A stretch of DNA of 64,000 bases from positions 62,001 to 126,000 of the forward strand of contig NZ_JBHYHC010000002.1 of NCBI RefSeq assembly GCF_042738955.1, written 5' to 3'. The position numbers and the translations under genes were made by a program. This document shows positions 23,400 through 31,002 of the stretch, piece by piece. The DNA is from Umezawaea sp042738955 (lineage in GTDB: Bacteria; Actinomycetota; Actinomycetes; Mycobacteriales; Pseudonocardiaceae). Each line of letters starts with the position of its first letter. The stretch's first letter is position 1. The notes beneath the pieces are model-generated. The model was not told where the DNA came from. It did no database searches and was given only the letters and a program-made list of their open reading frames with translations.

Positions 23400-26300
23400 T
23401 CAGCGGCTGGTGGCCGAGCGGCCCATCTCGTGGTGGCGTTCGGCGATCTGCGAGCGCGACCGCACGCCGAGCTTGCCCAGTATCCGGGTGACGTGCGCCT
23501 GCACCATGCGCCGCGGCAACGACATCCGCACCGCGATGTCCGGATTGGACTGACCACTCGCGACCAGTTCCGCGATCCGGCGCTCGACCGGCGTGAGCGT
23601 GTCCCAGCCCCCGGTCGCCCGCGCGGACGCGGCGATGTCGTGGTGGATGTCGAACTCGTCCATCTTCGTCCTGGCGCGGGCCAGGTCCCACCGGGCGTCC
23701 AGCTCGGTGTAGATCTCCGCCGCCTCGGCGTACGCCGCCCGCGCGTCGGCGCGCATCCCGACCTGGGCCAGCAGCACGGACGCCTCCTCCAGCGCCGCCG
23801 CCAGCTCCACGCGGCGGCCGACCTGGCGGTAGTGCCCGACCGCGACCAGCGCCGGTTCCGGGTCGCCGGTCACGAGCGCCTTGCACCGGTGCAGCGCGGT
23901 GTACGCCCGCGTCGGCACGGCCTCGCGCGCGGCCTCCAGCTCGGCGACCTCCATCACCTCGGCCACCCGCTCCTGGTCGCCGACCTCCAGCGCCAGCCGC
24001 AGGATGTCCGGCAGCCACTGGTGCCGCAGCATCATGTCCGCGTACGCCGGGTTGAGGATGCGCTTCACCGCGTCCAGGCCCCGCCGCACGTCGCCGCTCT
24101 GCACCGCGGCCAGCGACCGGGCCAGCAGCAGGAAGTCGCACGCCTCGCGCTCGGCCGCGGTCACGACCAGCAGCTCGTCCGCGGCGTCCAGGTGGGCGGC
24201 CGACGCCGCGCCGTCGTGGCGGTGCAGCGCGATGAGCGCGGACACGCCGTGCAGCAGCAGCCCGTTGGGGCCGGGGTCGACCAGGCCGCTGTAGCTGATC
24301 GCGGGACCGTCCTCGGTCACCGTGTCCAGCTCCAGCAGCGCCTCGTCCCAGCGGCCGGTCCAGTAGTGGTGCACCGCCGCGGAGATCTGCGGCCCGACCG
24401 GCAGGCCGTGCTTCACGGTCAGCTCGTCCACCGTCGCCAGCGCCACGTCCACCTCGTCGAGCTGGTCGAGGTTCTGCAACGTGAACATCCGGTTGTCGAG
24501 CAGGTTGAAGTGCATGCCCGCCAGCTCAGGGGCCCCGCCGAGCGCGGTGATGGCGTCGTCCACGTACCGCAGCGCGGTCCGGTGGTTGCGCCGCACCGAC
24601 TCGACCAGCCACAGCGTCTGGAGGGCGTGCGCGATCAGGTAGGCGTCGCCGTTGGAGACGGCCTCGGCGTGCGCGGCCTTGCCGGTCACCTCGGCCTGGT
24701 CGATGTCCGTCACGTCGCGGATCAGGTGCGCCAGCAGCGACTTGTGCCGGAGCTGCCAGATCTTCGGCACCGACGGGTCGACCTCGACCTCGGTCAGCGC
24801 GCGGATGGCCAGCTCCCGCTTGTCCTGCCGCAGCAGCGTGGCCGCGAGCAGCTGGCGCAGCTCGGCCGAGCGCGCCGGGTCGGTGGAGATCGCCAACGCC
24901 TGCCGCGCCTCCGCGTCCGGGTTGCGCGCCAGCCGGAACAGCACCCGCACCAGCGCCGTGAGCAGCAGTTCCCGGTTCGGGTCGCGCGGCCCGACGAGGT
25001 CGAGCGACTGCTCCAGCAGGTCGGCGGCGATGAGCGGCGCGCGGTTCGCCAGCTCGGCCGCGTTCTCCACGAGCCAGTCGCCGACCCACTCGTCCAGGTC
25101 GGACGCGGCGGCCACGAGCTGCTCGGCCACGCGGCTCGCGGGCGCGTCCACGTCGGCCAGCGCCTTGGCCGCCTGCTTGTGCAGCACCCCGCGCATCGGC
25201 ACGGCGATGCTGCCGTACACGGCCTCGCGCAGCAGCGGGTGCCGGAACACCAGCCGCGGCTCGCCGTGGCCGAGCACGTTGGCCGCCATGGCGTCCTTCA
25301 CGGCGCGGGCCACCTCGGGCACGAGCCTGCCGGACAGCACGGCGATCTGCGCGATCGTGGCCTCCGCGCCGAGCACGGCCGCCCAGCGCAGCACCTCCCG
25401 CGTGCGTTCGGGCAGCGCCTGCGAGGTCCGCTGCACGGCCGCGAACAGCGTGCGCGGCGCGTCGTCGGCCTGCGCCTCGTCCACGTGCGCCACGCCGTCG
25501 ATCAGGTCGACGGCCCGGTCGCGGACCAGCGCGCCCACCATCTCCCGCAGGTACAGCGGGTTGCCCGAGGCGCGCGCGGTCAGCCTGCGCAGCAGGTGGC
25601 CCGGCCTGCCGCCGACGAGGTCGGCGGTCATCGAGTCCACGTCCGCGTAGGTCAGCGGTTCGAGGACCAGCACGTCGCCGTCGTTGGCGCGGACGCGCGA
25701 CCGCAGCTGGTCCAGCTCGGTGCGGCCGTGCCGCGAGCGCGAGCAGGTGACCAGCAGCAGCGGCAGCTGGCGGGTCGCCGCGGCCAGTCGGCGCCACAGC
25801 GACACCGTGGACTCGTCGGCCCACTGGAGGTCGTCGAGCACCAGCACGGTCGGGGCCTTGTGGCACATCCGGTCGACCAGCGCGAGGAGGCGGTCCACCG
25901 CGCTCTGGATCGGGTCGTTGTCGTCGGTGTCGCGGGTGCTCGGCTCGCCGGTGCGCAGCCTGCGTGCCAGCTCGGCGCGGTCCGGGTCCGGCGAGGACTG
26001 GTCGACGCCGAGGCACTCCAGCAGCACCTGGAGCGGGAACCGGCCCGCGAGCTGGTCGGCGACGGCCCAGCCGATCTGCAACCCCAGTCGTTCGGCGTCG
26101 GCGAGCGCGACGGCCAGCAGCTCGGACTTGCCGATGCCGGGCTCGCCCTCGATCCACACCGTGCCGCCGACGCCCAGCGCCAGGTCGGTCAGCCTGGTGC
26201 GCAGGCGCTCGGTCTCGGCCTCGCGGCCGACGAAGACGGTGCTGTTCGCCTTGCGCAGCACGCCGGTCTCGACCGGCTCCTCGTCGTCCTCGGGCTCCTC

Positions 26301-27095
26301 GACCTCGACCAGGGCCTCCGCGCCGCGGAGCACCTCGGCGTGCGCCTGGCGCAGCGCCGGTCCCGGCGTCGCGCCGAGTTCGCTCAGCAGCGTGTCCCGC
26401 GCCTCGCGGAACACCTTGAGCGCCTCGGCCTGGCGTCCGCCGCGGCTCAACGCGGTCATCAGCAGCGCGTACAGCGACTCGCGCAGCGGGTGGCTCTGCA
26501 CCAGCGCGCCCAGTTCGGCGGCCAGCTCGACGTGCGCGCCCAGCACCAGCCGGAGCGTGGCAAGCGCTTCCACGGCGGAGAGCCTGCGCTCGGTCAGCCG
26601 GTCGCGCTCGTGCTCCGCGTACGGTCCCGGCACGCCCGCGTACGGCTCGCCGTGGAACAGCGCGAGCGCCCGCTCCAGCTCGTCGGCCGCGTCGCGGTGC
26701 TCGCCCGCGCCCGCCAGCTCCTCGGCGTGCACGACCCGGCGCTCGAACGCCACGGCGTCGACCTCGGCCGGGTCCAGCCGCAGCGCGTAGCCGAGCTTGG
26801 TCGAGAGCAGCACGTCCCGGCCCTCGGCGACGCCCGCGTCCCCGAGGGTGCGGCGCAGCGCCGAGATGTAGGTGTAGACGCTGCCCGCCGCGCTGACCGG
26901 CGGGGACTCGCCCCACACCGCGGTGATGAACTCCTCGCGGGTGACCGTCTGGTTGGCCCTGGAGGCCAGCAGGGCGAAGACCGCGCGCTGCCTGCTCGGG
27001 CCCAGCGGGATCTCCGCGTCGCCGAGGACCGCGCGCACCGGGCCCAGCAGTTCGACGCGCAGACGCCTGTTGCTCGCTGCTTCCTGCACGCTCAC
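23400..27095 (-). CDS. Large SARP-BTAD-ATPase-TPR-LuxR transcriptional regulator (copy 2)
   Basis: A 1,231-aa paralogue of the regulator at 18199-21834, with the same order of domains. Start GTG 27095 has GAGGG six bases upstream. Winged HTH about 8-100 (SRQRAVFALLASRANQTVTREEFITAVW); BTAD about 110-255. ATPase: Walker A GEPGIGKSE and Walker B TVLVLDDLQWADES. TPR-like helices occupy most of the remainder. The LuxR HTH is VERRIAELVASGQSNPDIAV then RRMVQAHVTRILGKLGVRSRSQ. An acidic insert EVEEPEDDEEPVE separates BTAD and ATPase here and not in copy 1. The two copies flank the LuxR gene, so duplication around it is plausible. It is divergent from a DUF2199-like gene. Confidence 0.93.
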   Translation of the reverse strand: MSVQEAASNRRLRVELLGPVRAVLGDAEIPLGPSRQRAVFALLASRANQTVTREEFITAVWGESPPVSAAGSVYTYISALRRTLGDAGVAEGRDVLLSTKLGYALRLDPAEVDAVAFERRVVHAEELAGAGEHRDAADELERALALFHGEPYAGVPGPYAEHERDRLTERRLSAVEALATLRLVLGAHVELAAELGALVQSHPLRESLYALLMTALSRGGRQAEALKVFREARDTLLSELGATPGPALRQAHAEVLRGAEALVEVEEPEDDEEPVETGVLRKANSTVFVGREAETERLRTRLTDLALGVGGTVWIEGEPGIGKSELLAVALADAERLGLQIGWAVADQLAGRFPLQVLLECLGVDQSSPDPDRAELARRLRTGEPSTRDTDDNDPIQSAVDRLLALVDRMCHKAPTVLVLDDLQWADESTVSLWRRLAAATRQLPLLLVTCSRSRHGRTELDQLRSRVRANDGDVLVLEPLTYADVDSMTADLVGGRPGHLLRRLTARASGNPLYLREMVGALVRDRAVDLIDGVAHVDEAQADDAPRTLFAAVQRTSQALPERTREVLRWAAVLGAEATIAQIAVLSGRLVPEVARAVKDAMAANVLGHGEPRLVFRHPLLREAVYGSIAVPMRGVLHKQAAKALADVDAPASRVAEQLVAAASDLDEWVGDWLVENAAELANRAPLIAADLLEQSLDLVGPRDPNRELLLTALVRVLFRLARNPDAEARQALAISTDPARSAELRQLLAATLLRQDKRELAIRALTEVEVDPSVPKIWQLRHKSLLAHLIRDVTDIDQAEVTGKAAHAEAVSNGDAYLIAHALQTLWLVESVRRNHRTALRYVDDAITALGGAPELAGMHFNLLDNRMFTLQNLDQLDEVDVALATVDELTVKHGLPVGPQISAAVHHYWTGRWDEALLELDTVTEDGPAISYSGLVDPGPNGLLLHGVSALIALHRHDGAASAAHLDAADELLVVTAAEREACDFLLLARSLAAVQSGDVRRGLDAVKRILNPAYADMMLRHQWLPDILRLALEVGDQERVAEVMEVAELEAAREAVPTRAYTALHRCKALVTGDPEPALVAVGHYRQVGRRVELAAALEEASVLLAQVGMRADARAAYAEAAEIYTELDARWDLARARTKMDEFDIHHDIAASARATGGWDTLTPVERRIAELVASGQSNPDIAVRMSLPRRMVQAHVTRILGKLGVRSRSQIAERHHEMGRSATSR

Positions 27096-27464
27096 TCGAT
27101 TCCCTCTAGGCGTCGGTGTGCTCGTCGCGGCGTCGTCGGGTGGCGGGGGGAACGGCGGGCCAGGGCTCGTGACGTCACCTGCACCCTCCTCGCGGCTCGT
27201 CGGGAAACCCACACCACCGTCAACGACCGAGGGGCGAAGGAGGTTCACCCGAGGCCGTCGCTTCCACCGGCGGATCCTACGCACGTCCGGATAACGTCCG
27301 GTGTCACCCGCACCGCCATTCGGGTCTTGTCCTGATCACGGGTGCTCTGCTAGCCGCGGGCGCGCCGCGCGGGATAAACGGACTAGTCGGACTTATCGGG
27401 CGCGATCGGGTGTCGTTGGTCCCGCCCGCGGACCGGACGCGCGCCGCCGGAATACCCTCACGCC
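27096..27464. other. Divergent promoter region between SARP copy 2 and the DUF2199-like gene
   Basis: No gene. Includes the partial palindrome 27373-27397, and TACCCT at 27453-27458 ending six bases before GTG 27465, a leaderless-type -10. Confidence 0.45.
27373..27397. promoter_or_regulatory. Partial palindrome centred on ACTAGT, candidate operator
   Basis: GATAA and TTATC ends flank CGGACTAGTCGGACT; the centre ACTAGT is self-complementary and CGGACT is directly repeated. It lies in the divergent gap about 280 bases before SARP copy 2. Confidence 0.3.
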
Positions 27465-28349
27465 GTGACGACACCACCGGTCGAGCAGTGCTCCTGTTGC
27501 GGCGCCGCCATCAGCAACCCCGGCCGCGTCGACTACGTCGTGCCGCTGCCCGACGGCGCGACGCGGTCGCCGGACACCGACCCCAACGCGGCGTTCCTGC
27601 GCCTGGAGAGCGGGCAGGCGTTCGCCCGGTGCCTGCTGCCCGTGCGGCTGACCGGCGGCACGACGCTGGTCTACCTCACCTGGATGGAGATCAGCGACGA
27701 GGACCTGCGCCGCGCCGCCGCCGAGTGGCGCGGCGAGGGCTGGGCCGACCTGGTGCTCTACGGGAAGCTGGGCAACGACCTCAAGCCGTGGGAGAAGGAG
27801 CTGCGCGGCGCCGAGGTCATGGCCACGGTCGGCGCCCCCGACGAGCCGCCGACCGTGCAGAACTCCGACCACGAGCTGCTGCGGCGGATGCTGACCGAGA
27901 CCTGGGACCGCGACGTCGTCCTCAGCTGGTTCAGCGATCCGCTGCCGGTGGCGCTGCGCGCCCGGATCTCCCGGAACTGGAGCCTGGAGCGGAGCGCGGG
28001 GCTCGCGGCGGGGCTGGACAACCGCACCTGGCGGTTCGTCGCGCCCGGCCGCAGCGTGTTCGTCGACGTGCTGACCGACGGTCAGCAGCGCCCGCCGGGC
28101 GAGTTCCTGCACGAGCTGCTCGACGGCGCTCCCGAGGTGCCTGCGGGCCAGACGCTGATCACGCCGACCGCCGACGACATCACCCACGCGTTCTGGCTGG
28201 AGACCGTGGTGGACGGTCGGCCGCAGCACGACTTCTACGCCCACGTGGTGCGGCGCGGCACGGCGTTGAGCCTCGGCGTCTTCCACAGCGACCCGGACGA
28301 CCACACGTGGGCTCTCCACGTGCTGCGCTCGATCAGGCACCACGGCTGA
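27465..28349 (+). CDS. DUF2199-like protein with a second C-terminal domain
   Basis: A 294-aa cytoplasmic protein with a GTG start and no Shine-Dalgarno (leaderless-type -10 present). The N-terminus has a CSCCGAAI Cys cluster, then FARCLLPVRLTGG and TLVYLTWMEISDEDLRRAAAEW, matching the general layout of DUF2199 proteins (Cys-rich start, immunity-like SUKH-type neighbourhood in some genomes). After LGNDLKPWEKEL a distinct C-terminal domain (about 140-294) begins, with HELLRRMLTETWDRDVVLSWF and ending DDHTWALHVLRSIRHH. Function unknown. It stands between a SARP regulator and a small LuxR gene, close to the T7SS locus. A role as an immunity protein is possible but unsupported beyond context. Confidence 0.7.
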   Translation: MTTPPVEQCSCCGAAISNPGRVDYVVPLPDGATRSPDTDPNAAFLRLESGQAFARCLLPVRLTGGTTLVYLTWMEISDEDLRRAAAEWRGEGWADLVLYGKLGNDLKPWEKELRGAEVMATVGAPDEPPTVQNSDHELLRRMLTETWDRDVVLSWFSDPLPVALRARISRNWSLERSAGLAAGLDNRTWRFVAPGRSVFVDVLTDGQQRPPGEFLHELLDGAPEVPAGQTLITPTADDITHAFWLETVVDGRPQHDFYAHVVRRGTALSLGVFHSDPDDHTWALHVLRSIRHHG

Positions 28350-28694
28350 GCCCCGACCGGGCGCGGTGGACTCCCGCCGCCGGTTGTGACGAGCCCCCGG
28401 AGCGGGTCGCCCAGTGGTCCAGTGCTTCCGCCCCGGTGGTCCAAAGTGGCGCTGACCAGGCCGTCCGGTGGCGAGTTGTTGCACGTGGGGTGGTGTGCGG
28501 CGGTCCCGTGTGACAGTCTCGCCCTGACCCCTGCGACCGCCGAGACCCGTCGTCACTACTTGGTCACTGTTTCTCCACACCCGCTTCTTAAACTGTTGAC
28601 ACGCTTGGGCTGCCTTTGTCGGTTCCCCCTCCGCAGGGAAGCGGGCCCGAAGGTTTCGGTCCTGGGATCTGCTCTCGTGGGTATGGAGAAGACC
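28350..28694. other. 345-base gap before the small LuxR-type gene
   Basis: No gene seen. A TTGACA hexamer at 28596-28601 is a possible -35, but no TANNNT lies at the expected distance. Confidence 0.4.
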
Positions 28695-29018
28695 ATGACA
28701 ATTTCGGATGAATCTCGGGTGGCCAGGATGAATTCCCTCCGCCCCACCGGTGACCACAAGTTCCACCCCGTCTCGGCGATGCTCAACGATCAGCAGCTCC
28801 AACTGATGCGCTTGTTGGCGGGTGGGCTGCCCGATCGTTCGATCGCCCGACGCCTTTGCCTCGCCCCCCGTACCCTCGCCAGGCGGATTTCCGAGATCTA
28901 CCGGATCCTGGGTGTCGACACCCGCTTCCAGGCGGGTGTGGCAGCCCAGCGGCTGGGGATCATCGACGAGCCAACCGCCGGAGAACTGCCTGTTAGGTCG
29001 CGTGTAGGGGTGGTGTAG
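28695..29018 (+). CDS. Small LuxR-type HTH DNA-binding protein
   Basis: A 107-aa protein. ATG 28695 is chosen for the GGAGA seven bases upstream; ATG 28683 is also in frame. It is essentially one helix-turn-helix: LQLMRLLAGGLPDRSIARRL then APRTLARRISEIYRILGVDTRFQAGVAAQRLG, the GerE/LuxR pattern with an Arg-rich recognition helix. There is no sensory domain. The C-terminal tail is short. It sits 269 bases upstream of the first gene of the T7SS operon on the same strand, so it is a candidate local regulator of secretion. Confidence 0.78.
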   Translation: MTISDESRVARMNSLRPTGDHKFHPVSAMLNDQQLQLMRLLAGGLPDRSIARRLCLAPRTLARRISEIYRILGVDTRFQAGVAAQRLGIIDEPTAGELPVRSRVGVV

Positions 29019-29287
29019 GGGGCCCGGCCCTCGGCCGATGTGCGGAAGGGCAGGTGGGGGTAACACGTTCGGGCAGTCTTTGTTGCGTGAGCTGCATCTC
29101 GCTGGTTAGCGTCCGCTCAAGGGGTGGCAGCTCCTTGCTTTACGGCAGAGTCACGGCGGGCCCATCCGCATTGAACGGCTTCGCCGGTCTGTACGTTTAG
29201 TTGACACGAGAACGATGTTTCGGTGGGTGTTATCCGGGTTACCGGGCATTGATCGACGACTTCGTGAGATTTTAGTGAGGAGTTGCA
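29019..29287. other. Leader/promoter region of the type VII secretion operon
   Basis: 269 bases, less GC-rich than surrounding coding sequence. TTGACA at 29201-29206 and TTGAAC at 29171-29176 are possible -35 elements, but no well-spaced -10 was found. GAGGAG precedes the first ATG by five bases. Confidence 0.45.
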
Positions 29288-29632
29288 ATGACTAGTGCTG
29301 AGAACTCGGTAACAAAAGAGGGCATGATCGCTGCGGGGCAGCGGATGCAGGAAGCCTCGCAAAAGGTCCAGGCCGAGCGCCAGGACGTCGAGGACGCGAT
29401 CACCCGCCTTTTCGGCACCTTCACCGGCTCCGCCGCGACGGGCTACCGCCGGGCGATGACGAACTGGTTCGGCAACGTCGAGACCATCGTCAACGAGCTC
29501 AACCGCATGAAGACCGTCATGGACCAGGGCGCCGAGCTGGTCGGCCAGGGCGACCGCGACACCTCGGACCAGGCCGACGACATGGATCGTCAGATCTCCA
29601 CCGTGACGAGCGGCGGGCTGTCCGGTCTCTGA
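29288..29632 (+). CDS. WXG100-family ESX secretion substrate (first of pair)
   Basis: A 114-aa helical-hairpin protein of WXG100 size. Helix 1 (GMIAAGQRMQEASQKVQAERQDVEDAITRLF) is followed by a turn GTFTGSAATGYRRAMTNWF and helix 2 (VETIVNELNRMKTVMDQGAELVG). The canonical W-x-G turn reads F-T-G here, with the Trp replaced by Phe. The C-terminus DTSDQADDMDRQIST has no exact YxxxD/E, so the secretion signal may be on the partner. GAGGAG lies five bases before ATG. It is the first gene of the operon, immediately before a second small Esx-like protein. Confidence 0.85.
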   Translation: MTSAENSVTKEGMIAAGQRMQEASQKVQAERQDVEDAITRLFGTFTGSAATGYRRAMTNWFGNVETIVNELNRMKTVMDQGAELVGQGDRDTSDQADDMDRQISTVTSGGLSGL

Positions 29633-29681
29633 CCGCGGACACCGGTAGAAGCAGCTTCGCACCCAGGAAGGGAACCGCACC

Positions 29682-29978
29682 ATGAGCCAGCCCACATACA
29701 CTTACAGCGGTGGCATCAACGCCGGCGTGTCCAGCGAGATGATGGACGCCCACAGCAAGATCAAGGCCGAGCTCCTCGCGCTCGACACGGACATGCGGCA
29801 GTCGCTGACCCACTGGCAGACGCCCACGTCGAAGCAGCAGTACGAGCTCTCGAAGCAGCGCTGGGACAACGCGGCCGACACGATGCCGCAGTCGCTCCAG
29901 ATCGCGTCGTCGACGCTGGAGAACATCACGCTGCGGATGAACAAGACCGAGGACGCCGTCACCGACAGCTGGTCCTAG
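29682..29978 (+). CDS. WXG100-like ESX secretion substrate (second of pair)
   Basis: A 98-aa helical-hairpin protein, 49 bases after its partner, with GGAAGGGAA upstream. Helix 1 is SEMMDAHSKIKAELLALDTDMRQSLTHW; the turn HWQTPTSKQQYELSKQRWDN retains Trp but lacks the Gly of WXG; helix 2 is MPQSLQIASSTLENITLRMNKTEDAV. Size and position argue for the EsxA/EsxB-type heterodimer with the preceding protein. A stem-loop follows 48 bases after the stop and may limit read-through. Confidence 0.82.
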   Translation: MSQPTYTYSGGINAGVSSEMMDAHSKIKAELLALDTDMRQSLTHWQTPTSKQQYELSKQRWDNAADTMPQSLQIASSTLENITLRMNKTEDAVTDSWS

Positions 29979-30025
29979 GCAGTTCGCCACCGACGGCTCC
30001 GCCGTCCGAGCACGCGCCGCGGCGG

Positions 30026-30071
30026 GGAGGTCGTGGCCGGGAAGTCCCAGTGACACCCGGCCACGACTTCC
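30026..30071 (+). terminator. Stem-loop downstream of the esx pair, candidate attenuator
   Basis: Sixteen-bp arms with one G-U (30026-30041, 30056-30071) and a 14-base loop. Placed to raise esx mRNA relative to the rest of the operon by partial termination or 3'-end protection. Confidence 0.55.
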
Positions 30072-30173
30072 GCTGCCGCGGTGGCGTGCGCAGCAGGACC
30101 TCAGCGACACCACCCGATGCGAGCCGCCACGGCGTGACCCCGCCCTGGCTGAGCGGTACAGGAGGCAGGACCC

Positions 30174-30857
30174 ATGGCGGACGGCGACGTTGTCCAGTAC
30201 GAACCCCCGGACGGGTGGTCACCCACCGGGCACGCCTACGGCGACTTCGTAAGTGCCACGAAGCACGCGGACGGCACCTACACGATCAAGTACGACAACG
30301 GTGACACGACGAACTTCGGCACCCCGACCGTCGCGAAGCCGGACCCCAACTGGCGGCCGGACACCGGTGGCGCCAACGGCAACCCGTGGGACAGCACCAA
30401 GGGCACGACCGAGCCGCCCCTGGCCGCCCCGCCCGCCGTCCCCGGCGGCAACGAGACGCCCGGCAAGGGCGTGCACGTCATCAGCGTCGACGCGATCACG
30501 CTGTACGCGACGAACATCGAGGCCCTGCTGCCGACGATCACGTCCACGATCACCGAGCTGGACGACCTGTCGGCCAGCGGTTTCGGCGCGGGCTACTTCG
30601 GCGCGGCGAACAACTTCAAGTCCAAGGTGTTCGGCGGCGCCAACTCCGCGAACACCGCGACGCTGCTGGCCTCGACCCGCACGGTCTTCACCGAGGCCGA
30701 GTCGATCATCAAGTCGGTGGCGCTGCGCTGCCGCGAGATCGCCCAGAAGTACAAGACCGCGGACGAGCTCACCGGGTTGGACGCGGAGGAGTTCGGCCGG
30801 ATGGTGAGCGGCGTGAAGTCCAAGGTGGACAACCTCCCCCTGGGTGGAGCCAGCTGA
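30174..30857 (+). CDS. ESX-locus protein with a beta N-terminal segment and a WXG100-like helical domain
   Basis: A 227-aa protein; GGAGG lies eight bases before ATG. Residues 1-50 form a small beta-rich segment (PDGWSPTGHAYGDFVSATKHADGTYTIKYDNGDTTNFG) reminiscent of SH3-like folds. A Pro-rich linker (EPPLAAPPAVPGGNETPG) follows. Residues about 100-225 are helical, with a GFGAGYFGAANNFKSKVFGG turn and long helices on each side, as in ESX-associated alpha-hairpin proteins. No exact family recognised. Position between the esx pair and the core genes suggests a secreted substrate or chaperone-like partner. Confidence 0.7.
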   Translation: MADGDVVQYEPPDGWSPTGHAYGDFVSATKHADGTYTIKYDNGDTTNFGTPTVAKPDPNWRPDTGGANGNPWDSTKGTTEPPLAAPPAVPGGNETPGKGVHVISVDAITLYATNIEALLPTITSTITELDDLSASGFGAGYFGAANNFKSKVFGGANSANTATLLASTRTVFTEAESIIKSVALRCREIAQKYKTADELTGLDAEEFGRMVSGVKSKVDNLPLGGAS

Positions 30858-30881
30858 CCAGCTCGCTCTAAGTTCGACCCC

Positions 30882-30914
30882 TGTCGGGTCCAGCCGGCCA
30901 GGTTGGACCCGACA
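30882..30914 (+). terminator. Stem-loop in the 145-base gap before the Pro/Gly-rich gene
   Basis: Perfect 11-bp arms (30882-30892, 30904-30914) with an 11-base loop; GACAAAG follows. Possibly an internal attenuator, with a new promoter downstream. Confidence 0.5.
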
Positions 30915-31002
30915 AAGCTGTATCGGCGGTGCGCGGTTCCGGTGCCTGCCAGGCGTCGACGCTCGCCTGGCGGCCTGTCTTGAGCAAAGGTGTGGGTGCG
31001 CG

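Noticed and set aside
18538..27335. Long plus-strand frames opposite both SARP genes
   Set aside because: Arg/Gln/Val-rich low-complexity products typical of complementary-strand shadows; SARP, ATPase and LuxR motifs fix the coding strand.
29201..29235. Sigma-70 promoter with TTGACA at 29201
   Set aside because: No TANNNT at 16-19 bp; the nearest AT-rich hexamer (TTATCC) is 23 bp away. Kept only as a note on the leader region.
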